From Chrysaora quinquecirrha (Eukaryota; Cnidaria; Scyphozoa; Semaeostomeae; Pelagiidae): 64,000 bases of DNA. A program made the position numbers and the translations under genes. Positions within the stretch are counted from its first letter, which is position 1. Each line of letters starts with the position of its first letter. Under the pieces are notes generated by a model. It searched no databases, was not told where the DNA came from, and saw only the letters and a list, made by a program, of their open reading frames with translations. This document shows positions 34,503-47,300 of this stretch, in pieces. Location of the stretch: NCBI GenBank assembly GCA_014526335.1, contig JACTAT010000040.1, positions 7,248,545-7,312,544 of the forward strand. Direction: 5' to 3'.

Positions 34503-34887
34503 TACACGCATTTTTTTTATAAGGAAGTGCTTTATAAGGAAGGTAGTACTCGGGCTGGCAAAAACTTAAGGAATTTCTAGTACTGGACTGGACACTACTA
34601 AGGAATCTGACTTTTTCTTTAACTTAGCATTTCGATTAAAAAATTAAGTTTTGAATTAACAGAGCTAGCAATACTTCTCGCCAATGGTTTTCAATCAGTA
34701 TTCATTTCTACTTGTCTTCTGGAACCTTTATGACCTATATTTCCTTGACCATTGGTTGTTTTTAAGAATCACAAAGTAAGAAGTTAAGGAATTGCTAAGG
34801 AATTTTGAGTACTCAATTTTCACCATCAGTTAAGGAATTTTCAGTACTGACCCTGAGCCGAACTTCCTTATAAAAAAAAATGCGTGT
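34503..34887. mobile_element. TIR element with repeated TAAGGAA word (copy D)
   Basis: A near-perfect terminal inverted repeat: tacacgcattttttttataa at the left, ttataaaaaaaaatgcgtgta at the right, each followed inward by ggaagt or its complement. taaggaa occurs at about 34520, 34534, 34567, 34600, 34776, 34786 and 34831. Confidence 0.8.
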
Positions 34888-34931
34888 AAACCAGGAAGAG
34901 AAAACGCTAAACGGGCCAAATCAATAGAGAA

Positions 34932-35490
34932 TTGACTCGCAGTTTTGGCTTACTGTGGTGGATAATCACTACTTGTGGTGGTTTACTATGCTTGCGGTGG
35001 TGGCAGTTTTGGCGTACTGTGGTGGATAATCACTACTTGTGGTGGTTTACTATGCTTGCGGTGGTGGCAGTTTTGGCGTACTGTGGTGGATTTTGTGGTT
35101 TTTTCTTGCTTGATCTATAGAGTTTTGCTATGATTTTGTATTCACCACATAAAGCATTATAACCCACCACAAGTAGTGATTATCCACCACAGTACGCAAA
35201 TAATACCACCACAGTAGTGATTATCCACCACAGTACTCCAAAACTGCCACCACCGCAAGCATAGTAAACCACCACAAGTAGTGATTATCCACCACAGTAA
35301 GCCAAAACTGCCACCACCACAAGCATAGTAAACCACCACAAGTAGTGATTATCCACCACAGTAAGCCAAAACTGCCACCACCGCAAGCATAGTAAACCAC
35401 CACAAGTAGTGATTATCCACCACAGTACGCAGAAACTACCACCACAGTACGCAAATAGTACCACCACAGTAGTGATTATCCATCACAGTA
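34932..35490. repeat. Inverted pair of 64-bp tandem arrays
   Basis: Units of 64 bp (gttttggc ... tactgtggtggataatcact ... gcttgcggtggtggca) start at 34942, 35006 and 35070. After a spacer of about 65 bp the same unit continues in reverse complement (gccaaaactgcc at 35301, 35365) to about 35490. The Trp/Cys/Gly-rich frames on either strand are by-products. A related tactgtggtggata stretch lies at about 55020-55100. Confidence 0.9.
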
Positions 35491-35569
35491 GTGATTATAG
35501 ATTCGCTAGCGTGTATGTACCATATTTCGTTTCATTATACCGGCTCTGCCAAAATTGTATTTTAAGTGA

Positions 35570-36023
35570 TAAACTTTTTAATAAGCGACTGGTTAATAAG
35601 CAACTAGGGCTGAAATTTTGCTGAACTTGTTGGTTAAGATGGCTTTCCTCGTCAAGTAGTTACATCTTTGCAAACTTGTCAATTACGTACAATTTACTAC
35701 TAATTTCAATTTACTACTAATGACTAACTGCACAGTTAGGAGTGTCGTCATACAAATACAAATAAAATATTAAAAATCGTAAGAGACTAGTTAACTGAAA
35801 TAACTAATATTATTTTTTTTTAACTACAACATAACAAATGTGGAAAACCACTATACAAAAGAAGTAACTTTCCTTTGGCGAACGTACAGTACATTGAAAA
35901 TAAGAAAAAAGCGTTTTTAGGGGGTACCAGTCGAGTCATTCTGCAAAGGCTGAAATACTAGATATTTTTAAGCAACTTTGAGGGCTGGACCAAAAGTCCA
36001 GTTGTTTATTAAAAAAGTGTATA
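35570..36023. mobile_element. TIR element with repeated AAGCAAC word (copy F)
   Basis: The left part reads aactttttaataagcgactgg, ttaataagcaactagggctg; the right part ttaagcaactttgagggctg and gttgtttattaaaaaagtgta. The same plan as 44419-44672, with the same word. Confidence 0.65.
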
Positions 36024-36299
36024 CATAGTTGCTATGTACTTACAGAGAGCCCCACCAGAGCGTCGTCAACGAAGGGAACTTCACTGCTCGAAACGCCCTC
36101 GAAGCGGCGTACGACTACTGGCCACTACTGGATCAACCCGAGATTACCGTTTAAGCAAAAGGACTTTAAATTTAGAGACGTTTCTTCATGATCCGAGCAA
36201 AGGGGTGTACAAGATTCCTAGGATTGAGTTACCCTCGGTCGTCTGTGTTAACGAGAAAAACATACGCATAGTCTCAAGTCTAGGTTAGTCCGCAACGTC

Positions 36300-36405
36300 G
36301 AATCGGGGGGCAGTTTACTGCTCTTAAATCTCGTGCGCCCTTAGTGGAAATCCTTTTGTTTTCAGTGAAATCCCTCTAGAAATCCCTTTAGAAAGTGCCC
36401 CTCAT
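36300..36405. repeat. Dispersed repeat, AAATCTCGTGCGCCC family
   Basis: aaatctcgtgcgcccttag, gaaatccttttgttttcag and aaagtgcccctcat match the blocks at 23880, 28225 and 32235. Confidence 0.5.
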
Positions 36406-36601
36406 CCGCAATGAAAACAAAAACGTGAAGTGAACAGTAAAAATTGACAAAACATAGAGTTGTAATAGATTCTGTGCAACTTTTGTGAAAACGGAGACTT
36501 AAAATCGTGCCATAGGGTTTTGTTTAAAATATCACACAGTTTTACGATTTTTGCGCAAATTTAGATTTTTACACATCATTAGAATGTTAATCCTTAAACT
36601 G

Positions 36602-36757
36602 ATATAATATTTTGAGAGATAGAGGAGCAACAAGAAGACACCGCGTGTTCACAACATAACATAACGAATCTCCTCTACACACGTGACAGTGTAACACAAT
36701 AAACTATTTACATAATTACATTACAGGGAGTCCAGAGTTCTTACTCACAACATTACA
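36602..36757 (-). repeat. 3' LTR of Ty3/gypsy element
   Basis: 156 bp, identical by eye to 40802-40957. On the minus strand it begins tgtaatgttg and ends atattatat. A polypurine tract aaaaggggagtga (36770-36758) adjoins its 5' side, as expected for a 3' LTR. Confidence 0.9.
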
Positions 36758-36782
36758 TCACTCCCCTTTTCAGAAATCGTTC

Positions 36783-39700
36783 TCAGGGTATTAAACTTGA
36801 TGGAATAAAATTTCCATAACGTTCAGGTGGTCTTCTGGATCTCGATGGACGACTACTACCACTAGTTGACTGCGGTTCTTGTTCATTCTGAACCTCAGTA
36901 CCATTTCTCACGACTGTATCTTCATACTCACTATCAATATCGTCTGAGGTATCGACATTCGAGTTATACTTCTTGAAATGTGACACATTTCTTGTTATTT
37001 TGTGTTTTTCCTGATTCTCAGCCGTTATTTGCGTTCCTCGTACTTCTATTACAGTGTACGGCGTTTTGTTGAAGCGAGACATGATCTTATTGCGTTGTTG
37101 TTGTTTGACTAATACAGAATCTCCAACTTTGATTTGAATCTCTTTCGCATGACGGCGTTTATCAGCATAAGACTTATTATACAGTTGACTCTTTTGTTCA
37201 TTTTGACGTGCTTCTCTATGTCTATTTACAACAGTTTTTCTCTCGATGGTTGGTAGTTTACCCTTAACTTTTCGATTAAATAAAAGTTCGCTAGGAGCGA
37301 CTTTTGTCGTACAATGCGGGGTTGAACGATATTGAAGCAAGAACCGATTTAATTCTTGTCTCCATTTCTTCCCTTCGACAACAGCGGTCTGGATTGCTTT
37401 CTTCAAGGGTTGATTAAACCGTTCAACTTCTCCATTGGCTTGCGGCCAATAAGGTGTTACTGACTTGTGTTCAATACCGAGAATTTTCAAGTATTTGCGA
37501 AAATCTTCACCATTGAAAGGTGGTCCATTGTCTGAAACAATTTTGTCAGGAATGCCATGAACTGCAAACATCTTATCCAATTTTGGTATAACACAGCTGG
37601 CTTTGGTAGAGTGTACAATCTCCACCTCTGGGAAACGCGAATAACGATCGATGACGACTAGCAAATACTCGCCGGACGGTAAAGGTCCACAAAGTCGATA
37701 TGCAAAGTGTCCCATGGTGCACTTGGCATCGCAGATGGTTTGAGGGGTGCTGGAGGATTTGGTCTTCCAACAGCCTGACATGCTAAGCATGCATCAATGG
37801 TTTGCTTCACCAATTCATCGATTCCAATGAACCAAATCTTTTCACGGAGTAAGGCTTTAGTCTTAGCCAAACCCTGATGACTCTCATGAGCAATATCGAT
37901 AGCTCTCTTCTGTAGTGACTTTGGAATCACAAGTCTGGAGCCTCTCAGAATAACATTCTGGAGTCCAACGGTAAGTTCATCTTTGAATAAACGATAAGGT
38001 TTTACCGTGTCGGTGTCCCATTTGTTTAATCTTATAGCAGCACGTAAAGCCTGTAGTTCACGATCGATATTAGTTGCGTCAGCAATCTCTTGTAAGCTCA
38101 TAGCTCTAGGTACACTGTGTTGAACAACAAAATTGATATACTGCTCAGTTAAATCTTCCTGAGTTTTTGTACAGCAAGAAACAGGGTGCCTGGAAAGATA
38201 ATCAGCTGGGTTGTCCACTCCTGGCCTGTACATAACCTGAAAACTGTATGGTTGGAGACGCAAGACCCAACGTTCAATCCTAGCTGAAGGCTTTGAATTG
38301 TGGCTGCCATATATTACTTCCAGAGGTTTGTGGTCAGTGATCAGTGTAAATTTATTACCATACAAATACAAATGAAAATGTTCAACTGCCCACACTATGG
38401 CTAATGCCTCTTTCTCCGTTTGTGAATAGCGTTTCTCAACCTCTGTTAATGCTCTACTTGCATAAGCTACAACCTGCTCGTCATCAGAATCAGGTGATTT
38501 TTGCGATAAAATGGCACACAGACCAACTGGACTAGCATCAACTAGAACATAAGTTTCTTTACGAATATCAAGTATGACATGCAGGGTGCAGATGATAAAG
38601 CCTGTGTCAATTTATTGAAGGCTTCTTGGTGTGTTTCAGTCCACTCAAAATGAGAATTCTTTTCGTCAAGGCTCGTAGTGGCTCTGTGATTGTCGCATAA
38701 TTTGCTATATACTTGCTGCTGTAGTTAGCCATTCCCAAAAGACTTCGTACATCATGTACATTCTTTGGAAGTGGTGCATTCAGCAAGTCGTTGACACGCT
38801 TTTGGATCAGGTCTAGTTCCATCTGCAGAAAATATTTGACCAAAGAATTCAAGTGTGTTCTGTAAGAACTGACATTTTTTTTTGTTCAAGGTAAGACCTC
38901 TATTGTGTAAACGAGATAAACAATTATCCAAATTATCATCATGCTCTTTTCTAGATGCACCATAAACAATTATGTCATCTGCAATGTTCTTTACGCCTTT
39001 TAGTCCTTGCAACTGTGTCTGCAACATGTACTGAAATATTTCTGCTGATGCATTTGTTCCATAGTTCAATCTTTTATATCTATACAAGCCAATATGCGTA
39101 GAAAAAGTGGTGATATGACGAGACTTTTCATCCAATTCAATTTGATGATATGCTTGCGAAAGATCAAGCTTAGTAAAAAATTTTGCTCCATTTAATGCAA
39201 AACTAACATCGTCAACAGTAGGAATTGGGTGTCGCACACGCTGAATGGCTTCATTTGCGACTCTCATATCTACACATATGCGAACAGCTCCATCCTTCTT
39301 AGGAACTACGACGATTGGAGATACCCAAGGTGTCCCTTCACTTTCGGGTACTTTTTCAATAATATCTTCCTCTTCAAGCTTCTTTAAGGCATCTTTGACC
39401 TTTTGTCTGACATGGTATGGAATCCGACGCTGAGGCTGTACTCTAGGGGCTTGCTTTCATCAATGCTCAGGGTTGCCTTGTCACCCTTTAATTTTCCAAG
39501 TCCTTTAAAGACCTTTGCATGTTTATTCACAATAGCAGACAATGCTGAATCTTCAGTGGATATAGTGTTTAGATGCAAACTGACAAGGTGAAGATCTTGA
39601 GCTGTGGAAAGTGACAAGAGATTTCCACTGTTGTTGCCCTTGACAACATGAAATATTGCTTGAGCAATATGCTTCTTGGTTTCAATTACGGCATGAAATT

Positions 39701-40771
39701 GTCCAAGAAAGTCAACTGGAGTGTTATTATTATAAGCAAAAGCTCTAGTTTTTGTTTTCTTCAATTCAACATCTTTCATTTCTGCAAATGTGTTTTGATC
39801 AATGACATTTATTGTGGCTCCAGTGTCCACAGTTATTTTGAAATTATGTCCACATACCGTGACATTAGCAGTAGGACTATTAGATCTCTTATTGTGACTC
39901 ATAGTATACAAATATCCATCATCAGATGAAAGGTCATTGTCAGAGCTGTTTTCAATGCAGTTGAGGGCTTTCTTCCGGTCATTACGACGTCTACTTGATT
40001 GCTGCTTGCTATTGACATTTGAACCTGTTTTATTTTTACAAACATTTGCAAAGTGGTTTTTCTGTCCACAGACACGACATTCTTTTCCTTTGGCTGGGCA
40101 TGTTCCTTGATGAGGATAATTTCGACCACAAAAAAAACATGTGCGTTTCTTAGTGTCCACTCTGTTAGTTTGTTCAGTGACAGGTTCTTTCGATTCAATA
40201 ACTTTGGCCTGGAAAGCACTTTGCTCGTCCCTTCGCCCTTCAAGCAACATTGCTTTTAGGTCAAAAGTTGGATCTCGTAAAGCTCTTCGGCGAATTTTCG
40301 AGGACGCTCCCCCGATAATAATTTGCTCCTCAAGTTCAAAATTAGTATCCTGGAACTCACAATTCTGTGCTAAGGTTCTCAGTCTTGTATGAAATTGATC
40401 CAATGACTCGTTGGCTTCTTGTCTAGCCTGACGAAAACGATAGACTTCATATCGTCTATTCTTTTGTGGCTCGAAATATTCTGACAGTTTCTGTTTAGCC
40501 ACATCGTAATCTGCAGCAGTGCCCGTATCAGATAACTGATTAAAATTTCCCTAACTCTTGGACCAGCTTGATATAACAACAATGCACGCTTACGTGTGTT
40601 ATCTGTGATCCCACTAGCAGTGATAAACATATCGAAGTCAGCCAGCCAATCCCGCCATTTTAGGCCTAGGCTTGCTCCAAGCTCAATGTCTGGATTAAAT
40701 TCAGCAACCGGCCTGATTGAAACAGACTGAGCCATGATTTGAACAGGCTGTGCAGGTTCAGTTTCTTCCAT
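36783..40771 (-). CDS. gag-pol of the Ty3/gypsy element, with several frame breaks
   Basis: In order: gag start MEETEPAQPVQ at 40771; two Cys-knuckle-like motifs (CFFCGRNYPHQGTC, CRVCGQKNHFANVC) near 40130-40030; a protease DTGA site near 39825; RT with the ADD catalytic box (IADDIIVYG, about 38965); RNase H with TDHKP (about 38340); an HHCC integrase zinc finger (HESHQG...CLACQ, about 37890-37780); and an integrase core with SDNGPP and GEVERFN. A chromodomain is not obvious. Frame breaks lie near 40542-40545, 39440-39443, 38800-38803, 38660-38663, 38570-38571 and 37691-37693, mostly in short homopolymers. As sequenced it could not make one polyprotein, but see the finding on indels. Confidence 0.9.
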
Positions 40772-40801
40772 CTAGAAATTCATAACTTAAACTCGTCGCC
40801 A

Positions 40802-40957
40802 ATATAATATTTTGAGAGATAGAGGAGCAACAAGAAGACACCGCGTGTTCACAACATAACATAACGAATCTCCTCTACACACGTGACAGTGTAACACAAT
40901 AAACTATTTACATAATTACATTACAGGGAGTCCAGAGTTCTTACTCACAACATTACA
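40802..40957 (-). repeat. 5' LTR of Ty3/gypsy element
   Basis: 156 bp identical to the 3' LTR. Followed on the minus strand by tggcgacgagt, a typical primer-binding-site position and TGG start. Confidence 0.9.
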
Positions 40958-41387
40958 ATGGCTAAATCTGATGTAAAAATGTCGCAGGGTAAGAATTGGT
41001 TATTTGTTCTGTAGGCCACGCCCTAATTTTAATCAATCACGTCCATTTGCCCCTCCAATGTCTGATGTCTGGCTACGTCACTAAATAGAAATATTCTTTT
41101 TAAGAACGTGCACATTAATTAAAGGGCTCAGCTCAACGTGATACCTGCGTAATATGGTATTCCTGCTGCCGATCGAACACCCGAACCCCACCTTGCATTT
41201 TCAATAGCCAGAAAATTTTGACGTCATTATGATAACGTCCTTTGACCTTAGTCTATTTTTCTTTTGTTTTGTTCTTTTTGTTCTTATGATGATTATGATA
41301 CTTTTGCACTGAATTGTGGGATATGGAATTAATCGCTGACCAATCTCATCTCGTTCTCATTTCGTCCTCAGCAATTCAGCATTCGAA

Positions 41388-44300
41388 ATGGAAGAGCATG
41401 GCCGACAAGTTGATAGTGGTGGCAACAAATTATACCCAGATATAAACCCGCCTAGCATTGGTTTTGAACATTTTAATGCTAAAACAAGCAATCAGAGAAC
41501 TTCTTTACCGAATGGAAAAACCATGGATGATATCAAACAGCAGATTTCCAAAACATTATGTTAAATGTAGTCAGCAAATGGAAGGAATATTGTTCCGAGA
41601 GACGGGCAGAAAAGGACAAAACAAATGCTTATCGGAAAGGCCCTGCTCCTATCGAAGATATAGAAAGTCTAAAAAAGGCAATTTCTAAGTCAACTTATGG
41701 TACACTCGACAGTGATGTCGAAGAGCTTGAATTTGAGGATGACAGGTTGAAAAATGGTGGACTTGGGACGATAGGCCGCAGTAAACGAGGCAAGAAAGAC
41801 GGTGGTTCAAGTGGAAGTTCACTTGCTAGTTGCCGAGCTTTGATTGTTTACTTCTCAAAATTAGCCAAAACACGAGATGAAGATGAATTAATTGATTTAA
41901 ACTTTGTTGAATCACTGTTACAAAGCGGAGCAAACATAAATTTTCTGACAAACATGGACAAACAATTATGCATGAGATATCACGAGCTTGGCACCCAGAT
42001 GTGGCAAAATTTGCGATTCAGAAAAATGCCGATGTCAACAAAGCTGATAGTTTCGGGCGAACCCCTTTGCATCTTGCCAGTGCTGTAGATTACGATGAAA
42101 TGGTCGAGTTTCTTGTTGGAGAAGGAGGTGAGTTACTAACTATTTTGATTTGTTTGTGGAAAAGTTAAACCTTGTTTTGGATGTCAAAAAGCCTGCAGGG
42201 TCCCACTTCAAAAGTCTACATAATTGGTCAGGGGATTTCACTTTGTTGATTGGTATCGAACTGTATCTCCAGGGAAATATCTTAAAAGGTTAATTATTTC
42301 ATAAATTAAGCAAAGCAAAGCAAATTGAAAAACTTCCCCTTGAATGAATGAAAAACCAAATTTACATTAAATTTCAATTTCGTGACTTTTCATGAAAACT
42401 CTCTTGCTATTTTTTACTTTTTCAAAAATCATTGCAGACCATTTAATACCACAAGTTTTAAATCCAATTTTAACAAACTTTATTCCACACCTCAAAGGAT
42501 CCCATGACGCATTATGGGTGGAGTTTGGTTACTTAGAGGCAATATTTGTCATAATGCAACCTCAAATTTTGTTATTGCAAAAACTTTCATTTTTGAAGCC
42601 CACAGTTCTTGAAATGGGCTAGACTTTGGTATTGTATAATTCAGTGAGATATTTAGAACAAATGGAACATTGAAAGGAAATCGTTTGGCAGAAGACCTCC
42701 AGATAACCTTTTATCAGATCATGTGACAGTCCTTGGTTTAAAAAAACTTTATGGCCCATAAGGTGCAGATCAAACTTCCACTAAGTGAATCAAATTGCAT
42801 CTTGATTGTTAAAAGGTTTCATTTGAAACTCTATCCAGCCAAACCACCATCACATACTTTCAAATATCCATGCCCAAAAACATGATGGAAACAGAAAGGG
42901 GGCAGTGGCTCCCTTGCCCCCTCCAGTAACAATGACCATATTTTCCTATTGTTTTGCTCCAAAATTTTCTTGGGTATTTTTCACTTATTAAAACTTCCCT
43001 TTAAAGCAAAACAATTTCAAAAAGATTCCTTTAAATCAATAAAGGTAAAATTCTAACCTAATGTATACAAAATTTCCAAGGATTGAATTGCTGCCCCTCA
43101 CTTCTACCCCCACCACTCTGCCTTCTTTTACCAGTGCCCATTCTTCCCATTATCTTTGATTTGTTTGCACAAAATCTCCTGTTTTCCCAAGAAACCTAGA
43201 AATGTTTCTGTTTTTACAGTCTTTTTGTCATCCCTGCTTGAAGGGAATAACTGCTCCTTGTGACTCAACAACCCTCATAATACAGTAAAATAAAATGGGC
43301 AATAAAAATAATACATTTTTCATATAAAGATCCTATACCATCATTTGAACTTTTATTTACCAATAAAACCCTCATAAAAACTTCCTGAAAACTAAAAACT
43401 CAATTTCCTCAGTTATTAAAATCCTGGCTGTTTCTCATTATGGATTAAATTTAATATTTCTCTAGAGCCAGAACTTCCAATATATTCCATATCTTTTTAG
43501 GTAAATATCATTCTGATTTCTGATATGGATTTCACTGTGCGAAAGGCAGTGGAATTTTGTAAACTGCAAATTGTCAATACAGAGTTGGCAGTATGAAATG
43601 CTTTGAGATTTCAAGATACAGTTTTTGATACCAAATTTGTATTAAGCATTCAAAATTGAGGCCAGGCGGAGAGTTTTACTGTGGTAGAGCATGTGGTATT
43701 GATATTTGATTTTTGGTTTTGGATTTAAAACCTTAGCAGTACCATGAGCATCACTAATCAAACAGCCTTTACTAATTCCCATACACTCTTTTTTTATAAG
43801 AACAATTTTATAAGAACACGAGCCTGGATTTTGCCCAGATTTTTAGAACAAAATAAGAACAAGCTGAGCCTGGGCTTTTCAAAGGCCTTAAGAATATCAG
43901 CAAAATATGTAAGTAAGACAGTCAGACTGAACGTAAAAAGGAAGCAGACAGAGATATAGACAAGCATGCTGCATTTTCACACAAACCAAGTACCACCCCA
44001 GACATTTATTGAAAAATATAGATATCTTAGTGACCAAGGAATTAAGAACAGATTAAGAACATTTCAGGCTCAAAAACGGCAAAAATTTAAGAACAGCCAG
44101 CTTCGATTAAAATTTCCTGGTTCTTATAAAAAAAAGAGTGTACCTCTAACACTCACAAAGTCAAGAACTAATGTGCTTACAAATTGATCCCTTGCAGCTT
44201 TGGATGCTTGAAATGAATTTAGGTGTGGGTATCTTGAGGTTATAAACATACATGCTTTTTATTTTTTAAAGAACCTAGCCCAAGGTCCTTAATTCTAATG

Positions 44301-47300
44301 CATATTTAGTGTCATGACTATAAAAAATGTAACTTGTATGCGACCTAAGCCTTTCGTCTAAGAAGCATCTGATACATGCCTAATATGCAATTTATGTGTT
44401 ATTGACTGCAAATTAGTGTACACTTTTTTTTTTAATAAGCAACCGTTCAATAAGCAACCAGGGCTGAGATTGTGCTAAATTTCTGGTGAAATAGCTTTCT
44501 TTATACTGTACATCCTTGCAAACTTGTCAGTTACGTTGAGAAGCCAGAAAAGAGCCAAAATAAGAGGTTTTAGGGGGTACCAGGCATTCTGTGGTGGCTG
44601 AAACCCTAGATATGTTAAGCAACTCTTGAGGGCTGGACGAAAGTCAAGTTGCTTATTGAAAAAAAAAGTGTAAGTGTAACCTGCTTCCTAATTCTTGATA
44701 GTTTGTCTTGATAGTTTGCAGTAATAAAATATTCAAAATTGCAAAGTTCCTTAGTGTATAAGTTCTTTAAATTTTTGGCCTTCTAGCTCCTTATAAAGTT
44801 GTTTTTTATAAGAAGAGTGTGTACAGTATTTCAAGACTTTTTGCCTTTTGTTGAAACGGTGCATAAACACCACTGTCACACGTGCAACATTCATGTGGCA
44901 ATTTTCGAGTGACCATGCAGTTCTTTCTAAAAATTTGATAGCTTTATCTCTTGAAAGGTGGCATATTGTTTCCCTTAATTGAAAAAACTAGTGGAAACAG
45001 AACGCTGTTTTTACAAGGAATATGATCACCAATCCTCAAGACTCGGGATTGTGTCAAAGCTTAGTTTTAATAGTCTTTGAGCAGTGCAAAATTTCAATAC
45101 TGCAAGAAACAGTAAAAACATTTTCGGGCATACTTAAAAGCTTTTTTCGTCTGACACTCCCGACACTCCTCAGAGTATGAACGTCAGAAACAGACCGAAA
45201 CACTTGATAGAGGCGGGATTTATACCCAGATGCGGATCGAAATGCACCAATCAGAAAGTGAAGCTAAATTGGCATTGTGTTTTAAACACCAATCAGCTTC
45301 CGGATACAGCGATAAGATTGGTTTTAGTAGACTTTTTCTTCCGAGTGTTTTATTCGTTTGTTAATGGCTGAAGAAACAAAGCAGTGTCTTTGCGTCATGA
45401 AACACTTGCTAGGCCCGTGAAACGGCTTGCCCGAATCTTACGTCCAATTTTCCGCTGATTGCTCCACCGAAAATAAATGTAGAAAAGAGTCACTCGAGGA
45501 CAAACATTTTTTAGGTCCTAAAAACGCAAACCCGACTGGCTTGTCACATGTCTGTGGTTCTATTTTAAGTGATTGGCACAATTTTTATTGATAAGATCTA
45601 ATAACTCTTTGTATAGAATACAAAATAAGATTTTAGTTTACCATAAACAGTGGGCAAAAGATTATAAGTTTTAAGACACTAGAAATGCGATCTTTGGTCA
45701 TATGCGAAAAGTGTAACTCTTTGTAGCCTTTGTAGTGCATTAATCTTAATTTAATTTGCGTTTAACCAACGTTATTGCAAGCCGATTGCAAGTAATATCA
45801 AAATAATTTCATCGAAACAGAAATTCTCAATTAATGCTCCTTTTTGTAAATTCAAAACACAGTTTATTACTGAGTTTTTTTTATTAATTTATTATTGATA
45901 TCGATTTTCCATTCCCAAAATATTTTCATTCATTTCCTTTCATTGGCTTCGGCTTTCAGTTTGGTGAACACATTCGCAGTTGTTTAATTTTGTTCGTTGG
46001 TGCCCTGTGGATTGTATTGACATTGTGTTGACCACAAATGCTGGATCAAAAATGGTGGATTGTCTTTATATCGGTTTTACGTTTGCTGCGTTGTAGGGTG
46101 TCGTTTTAAAGATTAATTTACATGGTAGGCCATTGAAACCAAACCAGTGTTTGTTATCTTGGGCTTTGAGCAGCTGAAATCTTTTTATTATTGTTATTAT
46201 TTTTATAACTTTTCAAACGCAGGAAATGGGCTGGAAGACAATGAAGTAGGGATTCTAGGTTCTCTCATCAAGGCAAAGGGCCTTTTTAAGAGACCTTTAA
46301 TGGGTGGGCATTCTATTTTTGTTTTAAGAAGAGAGACAAAAGGCTATTGTTCAAAACAATAGGAGAGGAAGAGGACTGGAGGGCCAATTACCCCCCAGTT
46401 AGTATCTTAAGAGGCCTTGAGCAAAGGTAAACCAAGGGACCTCTGGGATGCTAAAGAAACCACACTAGGTAAAGGCAGGACTGGAATGTTTATGAACCTG
46501 GGTCCTAAGGTCCAAGTCTTGGGTCTTGGTTCTAGATCTCGCATCTCAGGTGCAGTGAAACCTCCTTATATGGAATGGTGACCTGCTAGACCATTGTCTT
46601 TTTACGTTGTACATGTGGTACCAATTTCTCTGACCGTTTTAAAAAAATCTACTTAAGTACTTTGATTTTGACGACATTTCGTTTTTTTCTAGCTGACATA
46701 AATGCCGTAACAAAAGGTGAAAAGCAAACGCCGATGCATTACGCTGCGAAGAACAATGCAACGGCATCACTCAAGACTTTGCTGAAACTTGGAGCAGCAA
46801 TCAATGCACGAGATTTCAAAATGAGAACACCATTGTTCGTTGCTGCTGAGTCAGGTAAGAATAATGCATTGCATTACTACTGCATTTAGGTATTTGATTT
46901 TAATGTTAATGATATTTGACGATTCTGAATAAGAGTAATGTGCTTTTCGGACAACTTCAGCTGGAATTGCTCCTTCCAAAATGTAGTCTTGGTGCCACAA
47001 TGCTCACCAGACGAATGCAATGTGGAAAGAACATGATTAAAGGTTCGGTAAACGAACATGCTGACGAATGCAGTGCGAAATTAGAATGATGACCATACGA
47101 GTATAATACAAAATGAGAATGCTGATGAATACATTATGGAGTGAACATGCTGACAAATCATCATGAATATACATGCTGGTGAATGCAGCACGGAATTAGA
47201 ATGCTGACGAATACAGTATGAAATGAAAATGCTGACGAATACAGATGAAATGAAAATGCTGGCAAATACACGATGAAATGAACATGCTGATAAATCATCA

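Larger units (their letters stand above)
28986..36601. other. Gene-poor, repeat-rich region
   Basis: I find no conserved exon. It contains a GC-rich MITE (29105-29345), SINE-like and GACTTATTACC-type fragments (30370-30680), word-repeat TIR elements (31737-32090, 34503-34887, 35570-36023), a foldback element (33670-34085) and a 64-bp palindromic array (34932-35490). One 96-residue frame at 29574-29864 is a weak candidate for a small secreted protein. Confidence 0.6.
36602..40957 (-). mobile_element. Ty3/gypsy LTR retrotransposon, nearly full length, 4.36 kb
   Basis: Two identical 156-bp LTRs flank a gag-pol region on the minus strand. A primer-binding-site candidate tggcgacgagt lies directly inside the 5' LTR (40801-40791), and a polypurine tract lies before the 3' LTR. 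The pol order is protease, reverse transcriptase, RNase H, integrase, which defines Ty3/gypsy (Metaviridae-like) elements rather than copia. I find no target-site duplication: the left flank ends aactg and the right flank begins atggc. The element ends 430 bp before the TRP start codon, in opposite orientation. Identical LTRs imply a recent insertion. Confidence 0.95.

Noticed and set aside
34932..35467. Several 60-residue Trp/Cys/Gly-rich frames
   Set aside because: By-products of the 64-bp tandem unit, which has no stop in some frames.
36034..36288. 84-residue frame after an acceptor-like tacttacag
   Set aside because: Arg-rich, no recognised family, no partner exon found, and it abuts a TIR element.
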